The notes: generated from the sequence alone by a model not told the origin. Positions 6,138-14,051 are shown, counted from the first letter of the stretch. The stretch: 25,105 nt of DNA from Oscillospiraceae bacterium (GCA_900768705.1 CAAGEB010000015.1:1-25105), one strand, 5' to 3'. Numbers and translations: made by a program.

Positions 6138-9100
6138 TTACGGAAGCTTATTCTGTGCGGCGGTTATGTAATAAGTCGCATTGGAAATATAACCGTTGCT
6201 CTCACTCTTATAATTGGAGTAGGAATTTTCACGGATATAAGAATAGCTGTCCACCGCCATTACAAGCTCGCTTTCGGCGGATGCAAGAGAACTGTACACG
6301 CCGCTGTATCCGCTTTCAACGCCCGAAATCATAATTGCATAGGCATTAAGACGGAAGGTATATCCCGCAGCATTGGCGTACTGCTTAATATTTCCTGTTT
6401 TGGCAATGGTTTTGCCGACGCTGCTGTCAAACTTGCTACTGCCGATATCAACCAAAGCCTGGCGAAGAGTTGTCAATGCACTGACTGCACTGCGTCCGCA
6501 GTCAACGGCGGCAGAGCCTGCCGAAGCATAAGCGGAATTCTTATCGGAATAAGTGTAGCTTGATGTGAAGAATTTCTGCAAATTAAGCGCACTCAAAGAT
6601 GATGTGAACTTATTGAGATAGGAGACGCAGTTGGAAGAAAATCTGGAAGCACTTCCGGTGGGAGAAAGAATGAATTTGTAGTAGTTTTCGTATGCGCTCT
6701 TCAGCGATTTCAAAGCTTTGTACTGGGAGGAAAGCTCACTGTTTGCGGGGGACGCTGTGGCAACAACAGACTCCACAGTTGAATGTCCCGATTTCAGCAG
6801 ACTTATCATATTCTTTGCAAAATCACCGCTGTAAAATACTGTCTTAGCATTTTCGGCACTTCCGGAGCTGTTGTCTATGGAATAAATTGCATTCTGAGCC
6901 AACATATCAATTTTGCCAACTTCTCCGGCGATTACCGCAGCTGCTCCCATAATCTTTTCACGGTCGTTTTCAAGAGATTTTACCTTGCTTGATGTTACAA
7001 CCGGCGGCGTTACAACCGTGCTGCCGGATGCAGGCTTGCTGCTACTTGAAGCAGGTTTACTGCTTGACGCAGGCTTGCTGCTGGAGGCGGGCTTTTTACT
7101 GCTTGACGCAGGCTTGCTGCTCGATGAAGAACTATTGCTACCGGAGCTGCCGGAAGCGGGTTTGCTGCTTGAAGAAGAGCTGCTGCCCGAATTCGGTCTG
7201 CTTGAAGAAGAGGAGCTTCCCGTTGAAGTGGATGAGCTGTCGGAACCGCTTGCCGAAGAAACTGAATCGGAGGAGTCCGGCTCATCGGGGTGGTCGGGGA
7301 TATCGGATGTATTCACATCGGATGAAGTGCTGCTTGTGTCCGAAACTGAGGAAGATGTCTGGCTGTCGGGAGGAAGAACCTGACCGCCCACATTCTGCCC
7401 CTTATTTCCGTTAATGTTGATAAAAACGCTGATGGCGATTACAACTACAACAGCGGAAGCCGTACCGATAATTGCAGAAAGAGGAATCTTTCCGAACAGC
7501 TTGATAGGTGCTTTGGCGGGTCCGCGGGAGGGAGCGTTTTTCGGTGGAACATACGCACCCTTATATGGAGCACCGCAATTCTTGCAGATCTTTTCAGTAT
7601 CGTACATATCCTGTCCGCAATTGCGGCAGTAAACCAGATTTCCTTTAGGCTGTTCTTCCTCGGAGGAGCTGTCGGGACGGCGGGGAGAAACTATCGGCTC
7701 TGCATTGGAAACGGGAGCCTCGGCGACAGCGGAAGCTGCGGCGGGCTGATTTTCTGTCACAACCGCAGCGGCAGCAGCCGATTCGGGTTTATATTCTTCA
7801 ATAAAGGGATTGGTTTCGGCAATAAAAGGTGCCTCTTCCGGTATAAAATTATCCTCGGGATCGGGATAAGATTCATCCGGCTTGTTTTCTTCGTTCAAGT
7901 GGTTTGCCTCCCCAACTTCCGGCATTGTTTCTTCCGATGCCATTTCATTTTGTTCTGTTTCCGGAACTGTTTCCTCTGCCTCGGGAACTGCTTCCTCTGC
8001 CACAGGCTCAAAGGCTTCTGCCCCGGGAATTGCTTCCTCTGCCACAGGCTCAAAGGCTTCTGCCCCGGGAATTGCTTCCTCTATCACAGGCTCGAAGGCT
8101 TCTGCCCCGGGAATTGCTTCCTCTGCCACAGGCTCAAAGGCTTCTGCCCCGGGAATTGCTTCCTCTGCAACAGGCTCAAAGGCTTCTGCCCCGGGAATTG
8201 CTTCCTCTGCCACAGGCTCAAAGACTTCCGCCTCGGGGATTGCTTCCTCTGCCACAGGCTCAAAGGCTTCTGCCTCGGGAACTGTTTCTTCTGCTACAGG
8301 CTCGGAATCTTCGGAAGAATCATCACTTACTTCATCGTATTCCTCGTCCTCGTCATATTCATCTTCATCATCCAGATCTTCGCTGAAGGCTCCCTTGTCC
8401 ATTGAATTGTTGAGGAAAGCGTATGGATCGGGAACGGCAAAATTATCATTGCCTTCGTCCATTGAACAGCCTTCGATAACGGGTACTTTTCCGTCCGAAA
8501 GCTCCATATCCTCGCCGGGGTCATCATTGTCTGCCATTGAGAAATCCTTGACACGGAAGGTATCACCCTTTTTGGAATGCTTCTGATGAACCTTACCGGA
8601 TTTCTTTTTGGGTTCTTCAACGGAGGGCATCTGGCTTGTGGAAGCACTGAAATTTGCAAGCTGCTGGGTCAGTATTGATAAATCGTCGGCTGACACCTGA
8701 TTGTCAAACAAATTGGTGTTTTCTTCTTCGTAATTCAAGCCGAATCTGCCGTTGGCAAAATCATCTGCCTGTTGGATATCATTATCGGACAGTCCTCCGA
8801 TTCCGCCGCCAAACTGGCTTCCGAAATCATCGGGATTTTCGTTAACAAGCGGGACTCCGCCCTGCGACACGGGAGAACGGCGCGCTTTAACGGTAAGAGA
8901 CATACCGCATTTTTCGCAGTGATCTCTGGATTTCTGCATATTCGTACCGCAGTTGGGACAGAATACCAGTGTTTCTCCCGTACTGTTCCCTATTGGCTCT
9001 ATACCCGGCATTGACGACTGAGCCTCAGTCGTATTCTCGTCTGCGTCAAAGGCTTTTGATTCTTCGGGAGAATCATTTTCGGCTCCGTGATCTCCGGTTC

Positions 9101-9209
9101 TTCCGGGCATTCCGCCTTCTTCCAACACCTCGGGCGGCACAGGCGAACCACATTCCATGCAGAAAGCATACCCCCGGATAAGTTTTTTTCCGCAATTTTC
9201 GCAAAACAT
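6138..9209 (-). CDS. Giant zinc-ribbon membrane protein with acidic 14-residue repeats and Ser/Pro stalk (unknown function)
   Basis: I do not recognise this 1023-residue protein as a named family. Order of parts: zinc ribbon 1 (C3, C6, C17, C20; MFCENCGKKL), zinc ribbon 2 (C84, C87, C98, C101), a long acidic and probably disordered region, seven to eight copies of PVAEEAIPGAEAFE at residues 304-415, zinc ribbon 3 (C528, C531, C542, C545), one membrane segment at about 574-597 (IPLSAIIGTASAVVVVIAIS), a Ser/Pro-rich stalk at about 617-730 with SSKPASS units, and a C-terminal largely helical domain at 740-1023. Lysines just before the membrane segment favour cytoplasmic ribbons and an external C-terminus. 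That layout recalls TcaA-like proteins, which join a zinc ribbon, one TM helix and an external domain; this is analogy only. ATG 9209 follows GGGAGG, with a consensus promoter upstream. Confidence 0.85.
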   Translation of the reverse strand: MFCENCGKKLIRGYAFCMECGSPVPPEVLEEGGMPGRTGDHGAENDSPEESKAFDADENTTEAQSSMPGIEPIGNSTGETLVFCPNCGTNMQKSRDHCEKCGMSLTVKARRSPVSQGGVPLVNENPDDFGSQFGGGIGGLSDNDIQQADDFANGRFGLNYEEENTNLFDNQVSADDLSILTQQLANFSASTSQMPSVEEPKKKSGKVHQKHSKKGDTFRVKDFSMADNDDPGEDMELSDGKVPVIEGCSMDEGNDNFAVPDPYAFLNNSMDKGAFSEDLDDEDEYDEDEEYDEVSDDSSEDSEPVAEETVPEAEAFEPVAEEAIPEAEVFEPVAEEAIPGAEAFEPVAEEAIPGAEAFEPVAEEAIPGAEAFEPVIEEAIPGAEAFEPVAEEAIPGAEAFEPVAEEAVPEAEETVPETEQNEMASEETMPEVGEANHLNEENKPDESYPDPEDNFIPEEAPFIAETNPFIEEYKPESAAAAAVVTENQPAAASAVAEAPVSNAEPIVSPRRPDSSSEEEQPKGNLVYCRNCGQDMYDTEKICKNCGAPYKGAYVPPKNAPSRGPAKAPIKLFGKIPLSAIIGTASAVVVVIAISVFININGNKGQNVGGQVLPPDSQTSSSVSDTSSTSSDVNTSDIPDHPDEPDSSDSVSSASGSDSSSTSTGSSSSSSRPNSGSSSSSSSKPASGSSGSNSSSSSSKPASSSKKPASSSKPASSSKPASSSSKPASGSTVVTPPVVTSSKVKSLENDREKIMGAAAVIAGEVGKIDMLAQNAIYSIDNSSGSAENAKTVFYSGDFAKNMISLLKSGHSTVESVVATASPANSELSSQYKALKSLKSAYENYYKFILSPTGSASRFSSNCVSYLNKFTSSLSALNLQKFFTSSYTYSDKNSAYASAGSAAVDCGRSAVSALTTLRQALVDIGSSKFDSSVGKTIAKTGNIKQYANAAGYTFRLNAYAIMISGVESGYSGVYSSLASAESELVMAVDSYSYIRENSYSNYKSESNGYISNATYYITAAQNKLP
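7020..7262 (-). repeat. Low-complexity Ser/Pro/Lys-coding tract
   Basis: This tract encodes residues 650-730 of the large zinc-ribbon protein: runs of serine broken by KPASS or KPASG units, at least seven times. It looks like a flexible extracellular stalk. The units are degenerate at DNA level. Confidence 0.75.
7965..8300 (-). repeat. 42-bp coding tandem repeats
   Basis: About eight in-frame 42-bp units encode the 14-residue unit PVAEEAIPGAEAFE. The five central units differ by only a few bases, while the outer ones diverge (ETVPEAEAF, EAIPEAEVF, EAVPEAEET). This suggests recent expansion or contraction from the middle. Confidence 0.9.
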
Positions 9210-9250
9210 AAAACTGCCCTCCCGACTGATTGCATAATAATCTGTTACAT

Positions 9251-9279
9251 ATTATACACCAACCGGAAGGGATTGTCAA
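9251..9279 (-). promoter_or_regulatory. Sigma-A promoter for the large zinc-ribbon gene
   Basis: On the - strand TTGACA (9279-9274) and TATAAT (9256-9251) are separated by 17 bp, both perfect consensus. The predicted start near 9244 leaves a 35-base leader. Confidence 0.8.
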
Positions 9280-9307
9280 TTATTTTTATCAGAATTGTTA
9301 AATCCGC

Positions 9308-9328
9308 TTAAAAAAATGTTCAACATTT
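9308..9328 (-). terminator. Weak terminator after the small zinc-ribbon gene
   Basis: On the - strand AAATGT-TGA-ACATTT (9328-9314) runs into a stretch of seven T (9316-9310). The stem is short and A/T-rich, but it lies just between the stop at 9352 and the next promoter, where a terminator is expected. Confidence 0.45.
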
Positions 9329-9351
9329 GTGCTATTCTGCTAAAAGTCAGA

Positions 9352-9882
9352 CTATACCGCCGAAAAATACAACCCGGCAAAAATACCTGCCGTTATTGCG
9401 AAAATCGCAGCAGCTGTAAGGCACATTATTATATGTGCAAGAGTGAATCGGTGTTCGTGTTTCTGTCCGGTACTGTCCTGATTTTTTACAACGCTTGTAT
9501 TCATAGTGGGATAGGATGGGATTGCTGAGCTTCCCGAGGGGGGAATAACGCCGGGAGTGGGACAGGAAATCCCTGCGGATAAATCGGGACCTGCCGATAT
9601 GCCGGCGGTGGGAGCCTCCGTACCGGGGAATAAGCTGCTATCGGCGGGAGTGACTACAGGCTCGGAAGTGCTGCCGATATTTTCATTCGGATATGCGGGG
9701 ACGCCGTTATTCTCGGCAGCAGCTTCGGCAACGACGGAGATCGGCTCTGTCGGAACGCTTTCGGAAGCGGGAGTTACACCGTTGGAGTTTATAATATTTT
9801 CCGCATTGGCAACGGGTTTTCCGCAGTAATTACAGAATTTTGCGGTATCAATGATTATTTTTCCGCAGTTTGTACAAAACAT
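9352..9882 (-). CDS. Small zinc-ribbon single-pass membrane protein (unknown function)
   Basis: The 176-residue protein opens with a zinc ribbon (C3, C6, C17, C20: MFCTNCGKIIIDTAKFCNYC). A Pro/Ser/Ala/Glu-rich region of about 115 residues without clear fold follows, then one membrane segment near the C-terminus (about 148-174, ending in GLYFSAV). The ribbon closely resembles the first ribbon of the large protein encoded downstream (MFCENCGKKLIRGYAFCMEC), so the two may share ancestry of that module. An AAAGGAAG ribosome binding site precedes the ATG, and only 15 bases separate it from the glycosylase stop, so both are probably on one mRNA. The ribbon would be cytoplasmic if the long N-terminal part stays inside. 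No catalytic motif is visible. Confidence 0.8.
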   Translation of the reverse strand: MFCTNCGKIIIDTAKFCNYCGKPVANAENIINSNGVTPASESVPTEPISVVAEAAAENNGVPAYPNENIGSTSEPVVTPADSSLFPGTEAPTAGISAGPDLSAGISCPTPGVIPPSGSSAIPSYPTMNTSVVKNQDSTGQKHEHRFTLAHIIMCLTAAAIFAITAGIFAGLYFSAV

Positions 9883-9897
9883 ATATATCTTCCTTTC

Positions 9898-10710
9898 TTA
9901 TACCTTAACCTTTTCGGTAAGACCGTTATTGTTTCTTACATAATCGAACAGATACTGCTGGGCAATGCCTTCAATGCCTTTGGTACATTCCGGCAGACCA
10001 TTCGGATAAAATTCCGCCATCAGTCTTTTTACCCATACATCCTTAGGAAAGGCGTCCAATTTATGAAAGGCGAAAAGAAGCACGCAGTCTGCCACCTTGT
10101 CGCCCACGCCCACAATTTGTTTCAGCCGTTCCCGTGCCGTTTCCAACGGAAGCTCGTCTATTTCTTCAAAACATATCTCTCCGCTGTTGACCTTTTCCAC
10201 GGCGTCGCAGATATATCTGGCACGAAATCCCGCACGAAGCTCCGACAAATCCTCCGGCTTTATTCCCTGCAAATCCTTTGCCTCGGGAAAAGAATAATCC
10301 TCGTCGGTAATTTTTCTCCCAAAGCTATGGCAAAGCCTGTCAATTATTCCCGAAATACGGGGAATGTTATTGTTCTGGCTGATAATAAAGCTTATCAGCG
10401 TTTCAAAAGGCTCCTGCCTTAAAATCCGTATTCCGCCGGAGCATTCACAGGCGGCACGCAGAGTGTTATCGGAGGACAGAGCTTCTATGTACCTGCCGTA
10501 ATCGGCGTCCATATCGAAATATCGCCGCAGGAAAGGGTCGTCCCTTTCATCGGCACCGTGAATTTGGATAAATTCGCCCTTATCGGACACAATAAGCTTT
10601 TTTCCGCAGACAATTCCCGAAAAATCGCCGTTCGGCAGTTCTTTCCACCGAAAGCATTGTCCGCATAAAAATGTCTGCTGCGGACTGAAATTTTTTAGTT
10701 TGTAATTCAA
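9898..10710 (-). CDS. OGG1-type 8-oxoguanine DNA glycosylase/AP lyase (HhH-GPD)
   Basis: A base-excision repair enzyme that would remove 8-oxoguanine opposite cytosine. Evidence is an N-terminal OGG-like domain (QTFLCGQCFRW), the helix segment SQNNNIPRI shared with eukaryotic OGG1, the helix-hairpin-helix IVGVGDKVADC with the presumed Schiff-base lysine (about residue 205 with the start used here), and the catalytic aspartate in FPKDVWVKR (about 224). The frame extends upstream to a TTG at 10770, but that TTG is part of the -35 hexamer of the gene's own promoter, so it cannot be the start. The TTG at 10710, 11 bases after AAGGGG, gives MNYKLKNFSPQQ, 270 residues. The small zinc-ribbon gene follows in the same transcript. 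Confidence 0.88.
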   Translation of the reverse strand: MNYKLKNFSPQQTFLCGQCFRWKELPNGDFSGIVCGKKLIVSDKGEFIQIHGADERDDPFLRRYFDMDADYGRYIEALSSDNTLRAACECSGGIRILRQEPFETLISFIISQNNNIPRISGIIDRLCHSFGRKITDEDYSFPEAKDLQGIKPEDLSELRAGFRARYICDAVEKVNSGEICFEEIDELPLETARERLKQIVGVGDKVADCVLLFAFHKLDAFPKDVWVKRLMAEFYPNGLPECTKGIEGIAQQYLFDYVRNNNGLTEKVKV

Positions 10711-10725
10711 TTTTTCAAAAACCCC

Positions 10726-10754
10726 TTGATTATTTATTTCAATTATAATACAAT
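10726..10754 (+). promoter_or_regulatory. Promoter for the DUF6062 gene (overlaps the opposing promoter)
   Basis: TTGATT (10726-10731), 17-bp spacer, TACAAT (10749-10754), predicted start near 10761. It is interleaved with the - strand glycosylase promoter: the two -10 boxes are separated by one base. Confidence 0.55.
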
Positions 10755-10770
10755 ATAGGAGAGATTGCAA
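10742..10770 (-). promoter_or_regulatory. Promoter for the 8-oxoguanine glycosylase gene
   Basis: On the - strand TTGCAA (10770-10765) and a perfect TATAAT (10747-10742) have a 17-bp spacer. Predicted start near 10735, which requires translation to begin downstream of it. Confidence 0.7.
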
Positions 10771-10846
10771 GTGTTTTTTGATTTTTTCGTTTTTTTATCA
10801 CAAGATTTTAAGGCAATAATGCCATAACTATGAAAGAGGTATCCCG

Positions 10847-11554
10847 ATGAGAGAGAGCATACTTACAATTCCGGTAAATGAAGTTTTTGAGCCGAAAAAA
10901 GGCTGTCCTATATGCGCCATGCGCAATACCATTGAGCAGCATATCTGTGAATACATTATGGGAGCGGCAATGATGGAGCCGGATGTGCGTATCGAAACCA
11001 ACGCCGCCGGTTTTTGCAGAGAGCATTTCAACGGACTTCTCAGGCAGGATAACCGACTTTCCCTTGCCCTCATGCTGGATACACGGCTTCAAACTCTTCG
11101 CTCGGAGGTTTATGAGAAAAAAGGCATTGCCTTCACTCCGGCTGCAAAGCTGAAAAAATCCGCCGAAGCAGAGCAGACCTGCTTTGTCTGCGATAAGGTA
11201 AACTGGGGTGTTTCCCACACTCTTGAAACGGTTTTCAGTCTGTATAAAGGTGATGAAGGCTTCCGCAAACTGTTTTCAGAGCAGGAATATCTTTGCCTGC
11301 CTCATTATAATCTGCTGGTTTCAAAGGCTTCGGAAAAGCTTCCTAAAAAGGAACGGGCGGCATTTATAAGTGCCTGCGATGAACTTATCGGCAGCTATAT
11401 CAAATCGCTGAACGATGATGTTCACGAATTCTGTACCAGCTTTGATTATCGTAATGCGGGAAAATTGCACAATGAGGATATGGAACATATCCGCAATTCC
11501 ATTGAGCGGGCGATTGAATTTTTGACTTCAAGAAAACCCGAAGCAAAGAAGTGA
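10847..11554 (+). CDS. DUF6062 family protein with two CxxC...CxxH motifs
   Basis: The 235-residue protein resembles the Clostridia family DUF6062, whose function is unknown. Two similar cysteine/histidine sets are visible: C20-x2-C23 (GCPICAMRN) with C57-x2-H60 (GFCREHF), and C112-x2-C115 (TCFVCDKV) with C150-x2-H153 (YLCLPHY). The spacing (about 34-37 residues between pairs) is alike in both halves, which suggests an internal duplication with two CCCH metal sites. The rest is mostly helical and charged, with no membrane segment or signal. ATG follows AAAGAGG at 7 bases. tsaD lies 81 bases downstream in the same orientation with no clear terminator between, so co-transcription is possible. 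Confidence 0.8.
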   Translation: MRESILTIPVNEVFEPKKGCPICAMRNTIEQHICEYIMGAAMMEPDVRIETNAAGFCREHFNGLLRQDNRLSLALMLDTRLQTLRSEVYEKKGIAFTPAAKLKKSAEAEQTCFVCDKVNWGVSHTLETVFSLYKGDEGFRKLFSEQEYLCLPHYNLLVSKASEKLPKKERAAFISACDELIGSYIKSLNDDVHEFCTSFDYRNAGKLHNEDMEHIRNSIERAIEFLTSRKPEAKK

Positions 11555-11635
11555 TACTTTTAAATTGCATTGACTTGGAAAAACGGTATATCCGGATTTG
11601 GAAAGAGTAATATCAAGGAACGGTAAGGAGAACAA

Positions 11636-12649
11636 ATGGATATTTTAGCGATAGAAAGCTCCTGCGATGAAACCGCTGCGGCGGTTATCCGGGACGGACG
11701 GGAAATTTTATCCTCCGTTGTTGCAACGCAGATCGAAGAGCATAAATTATATGGCGGCGTGGTTCCCGAAATTGCTTCGAGAATGCACTGTGAGAGTATT
11801 TACGGAGTGGTGAGCGAAGCGTTGGAAAAGGCGGGAATGACCGCAAATGATGTGGACGCTGTGGCTGTTACCTATGCTCCGGGACTTATCGGGGCACTTC
11901 TTGTGGGGGTTAATTTTGCCAAAGGACTTTGCTTTTCCCTTGACAAACCACTTATTCCCGTTCATCATATCCGTGGGCATATTGCAGCAAACTATCTTGC
12001 CCATAAGGAGTTGGAGCCGCCTTATATGTGCCTTGTAGCCTCCGGCGGACACAGCCATATTGTCAGAGTGAAAAGCTATACGGAGTTTGAAACCGTGGGA
12101 AGAACCATTGACGACGCAGCGGGAGAGGCGTTCGACAAAGCGGCGAGGGCAATGGGATTTCCCTATCCCGGCGGCGTTTATATTGATAATGCCGCAAAAA
12201 AAGGAGATCGGACAAAATATACTCTTCCTCACCCTAAAACTCCCAATCCTTATGATTTCAGCTTTTCCGGACTTAAAACCGCCGTTATAAATCTGGTTCA
12301 CAACACGGAGCAAAAGGGCGGGGAGATTGATGTTAACAGTCTGGCGGCTTGCTTTCAGTACACGGTAAGCGATATTCTCACATCAAAGTTTATTGCCGCA
12401 GCAAGGGACAGCGGTTGCAAAAAAATTGCCCTTGCGGGAGGAGTGGCGGCAAATTCCGGGCTTCGGGAAATGCTGCAGAGCCGTGCGGATAAAAACGGAA
12501 TGACCCTGTATGTTCCTCCGCTCTCCCTTTGCGGAGACAATGCGGCGATGATAGGCTGTCAGGGTTACTATGAATACCTTGCGGGAACCGTTGCGGGAGC
12601 GGATCTGAATGCAGTGGCTACAATGTCGCTGGACAAGATTACATACTGA
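11636..12649 (+). CDS. tsaD: tRNA N6-adenosine threonylcarbamoyltransferase
   Basis: TsaD (Gcp/Kae1/Qri7 family) transfers the threonylcarbamoyl group to A37 of tRNAs reading ANN codons, acting with TsaB, TsaE and TsaC/TsaC2. The 337-residue length is typical. Diagnostic stretches are the start MDILAIESSCDETAAAV, the iron-binding HIRGH motif (in IPVHHIRGHIAAN), SGGHSH, the DDAAGEAFDKAAR segment and GGVAANSGLR. ATG follows AAGGAG. The gene is the first of a tight cluster: the three-TM gene begins 20 bases after its stop. tsaB and tsaE are not in this window. Confidence 0.97.
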   Translation: MDILAIESSCDETAAAVIRDGREILSSVVATQIEEHKLYGGVVPEIASRMHCESIYGVVSEALEKAGMTANDVDAVAVTYAPGLIGALLVGVNFAKGLCFSLDKPLIPVHHIRGHIAANYLAHKELEPPYMCLVASGGHSHIVRVKSYTEFETVGRTIDDAAGEAFDKAARAMGFPYPGGVYIDNAAKKGDRTKYTLPHPKTPNPYDFSFSGLKTAVINLVHNTEQKGGEIDVNSLAACFQYTVSDILTSKFIAAARDSGCKKIALAGGVAANSGLREMLQSRADKNGMTLYVPPLSLCGDNAAMIGCQGYYEYLAGTVAGADLNAVATMSLDKITY

Positions 12650-12669
12650 ATTGAGTACGGGTAGTTATT

Positions 12670-13527
12670 ATGGCGATAAATAATTTCTTTCGGCTGCTTT
12701 TTGTTACCTCCGGCAGGAAAATCAATGCGGAGGGGAAAAGGCTTTGCGGGTATGCCGAAAATGATGAGCAGCGGGAAGCGGCAGCGGCGTACAGACGGGT
12801 AAAGATTGGCACCGCTTTGCTTACGGCGGGTCTTATGCTGAGCCTTGTTCTGGTGACTGTTTTAAATTTTCCCGTATTGGCAAGCGGAAATGTCCGTTAC
12901 GGAAGAGTTCAGGCTGACGGGAAAATAAGCTATGTTCAGAACGAAATGAAGTATGCTGCTCCGGAAGAGCTGGGTTTGTCGGGTTTTGACCTGCAGTCGG
13001 GCGACAGGGTGATTATATATTTTAAAGGCAGCGATGATACCGTTATCGGAGCTTATCCGAAGGCGTATGTGGATGATTTTACCGTTTCCCGATTGAAATA
13101 TATTCTGCTGTATGCGCTGTTATGTGTGACTTTGATTATTGTTTTTGCTTTGGTAATATGCCGTTTGACCCCGTTCGGGAGACCTTGGTATCTGTATTGC
13201 CGTAAGCTGAAACAATTGTCAGAACCGAAGCTTTCTCTCGGAAAACGGGTGGCTGTGAACATAATATCCGTGGCGGCTGCGCTTCTTATCTGCAGTCCGC
13301 AGCTTATGGCAATAATCGGAGAAGTGCGGCATTTGCAGGAAATTGAGGCTATGAATAAAATTTACAGAGACGCTTCCGAAGCTGCGGATAAAGCGGATAA
13401 AATAACGGAGGCATTGGACAGCATGAATACGGATGGCGCAGACAGTGCTGTTGAAGATGCGAAAAATGCCGCCGATAAAATTCGGGACGCATTATCCGAG
13501 ATAAATGGCAATAATGGTGAGAGGTGA
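12670..13527 (+). CDS. Three-TM membrane protein of unknown function
   Basis: I do not recognise this 285-residue protein. Membrane segments are at about residues 46-71, 143-166 and 194-216. Between the first two lies an approximately 70-residue domain (NVRYGRVQADGKISYVQNE to DDTVIGAYPK) that looks beta-rich. The C-terminal 65 residues are Ala/Asp/Lys/Glu-rich and probably a coiled coil (ASEAADKADKITEAL, DAKNAADKIRDAL). The ribosome binding site is weak (GGGTAG). It lies 20 bases after tsaD, and its TGA ends 5 bases before the next start, so translational coupling in one operon is likely. No catalytic motif is visible. Confidence 0.8.
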   Translation: MAINNFFRLLFVTSGRKINAEGKRLCGYAENDEQREAAAAYRRVKIGTALLTAGLMLSLVLVTVLNFPVLASGNVRYGRVQADGKISYVQNEMKYAAPEELGLSGFDLQSGDRVIIYFKGSDDTVIGAYPKAYVDDFTVSRLKYILLYALLCVTLIIVFALVICRLTPFGRPWYLYCRKLKQLSEPKLSLGKRVAVNIISVAAALLICSPQLMAIIGEVRHLQEIEAMNKIYRDASEAADKADKITEALDSMNTDGADSAVEDAKNAADKIRDALSEINGNNGER

Positions 13528-13532
13528 ATTGT

Positions 13533-14042
13533 TTGAAAAACATAGTGCTGGTTGGAATGCCTGCGGCGGGCAAATCCACGGTTGGAGTGCTTTTGGCAAA
13601 ATCGCTGGGATTTGCTTTTGTTGATACCGATCTGGTTATCCAGCAGGAAACAGGGCGGCTTTTGCAGGATATCATAGATAAGGACGGTCTGGACGCATTC
13701 TGTATTGCAGAGGAAAGGGCGGTGCTTTCCGTAAAGGCAAAGGGCGGAACTGTCATTGCCACAGGCGGAAGCGTGGTTTACAGCCGTGAGGCTATGCTTC
13801 ATCTCAAACGCTGCGGAACGGTGTATTATCTTGAACTGCCGCCGGAGGAGCTGCTGCCGAGGCTGTTGAATATCAAAACCCGAGGCATCGCAATGAAGCC
13901 CGGTCAGAGCATTGAGGATGTTTACAGAATCAGACGGGGACTTTATGAGGAATACGCCGATATTACCATCAGCTGCCACGGCAAAACCTCGGAAGAAGTA
14001 GTTACGGAAATTGCTGATTATCACAGACTGTTGGTTGAGTAA
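13533..14042 (+). CDS. Shikimate kinase-like P-loop protein
   Basis: The 169-residue protein has the shikimate kinase fold signature: Walker A GMPAAGKST at about 8-16, DTD in FVDTDLVIQQETGR, the GG loop in ATGGSVV, a lid arginine in KTRGIA, and the late arginine in RRGLYEEYADITI. The usual FRxxE motif, whose Arg binds shikimate, here reads FCIAEE, so the arginine is cysteine. No other aro gene is in the window. It may be a true shikimate kinase with an altered site or a paralogue acting on another substrate. I chose TTG 13533 because GAGGTGA (13521-13527) gives 5-base spacing; the GTG at 13524 lies inside that ribosome binding site. It sits between the three-TM gene and the CPBP gene (9-base gap). 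Confidence 0.8.
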   Translation: MKNIVLVGMPAAGKSTVGVLLAKSLGFAFVDTDLVIQQETGRLLQDIIDKDGLDAFCIAEERAVLSVKAKGGTVIATGGSVVYSREAMLHLKRCGTVYYLELPPEELLPRLLNIKTRGIAMKPGQSIEDVYRIRRGLYEEYADITISCHGKTSEEVVTEIADYHRLLVE

Positions 14043-14051
14043 GGAGAATTC

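Noticed and set aside
7965..8300. Possible CRISPR array
   Set aside because: The 42-bp repeats are contiguous without spacers and encode protein in frame.
7882..8586. Repeat-rich frames on the + strand across the 42-bp repeats
   Set aside because: These are antisense translations of the tandem repeats in the large zinc-ribbon gene; period-3 repeats keep all frames open.
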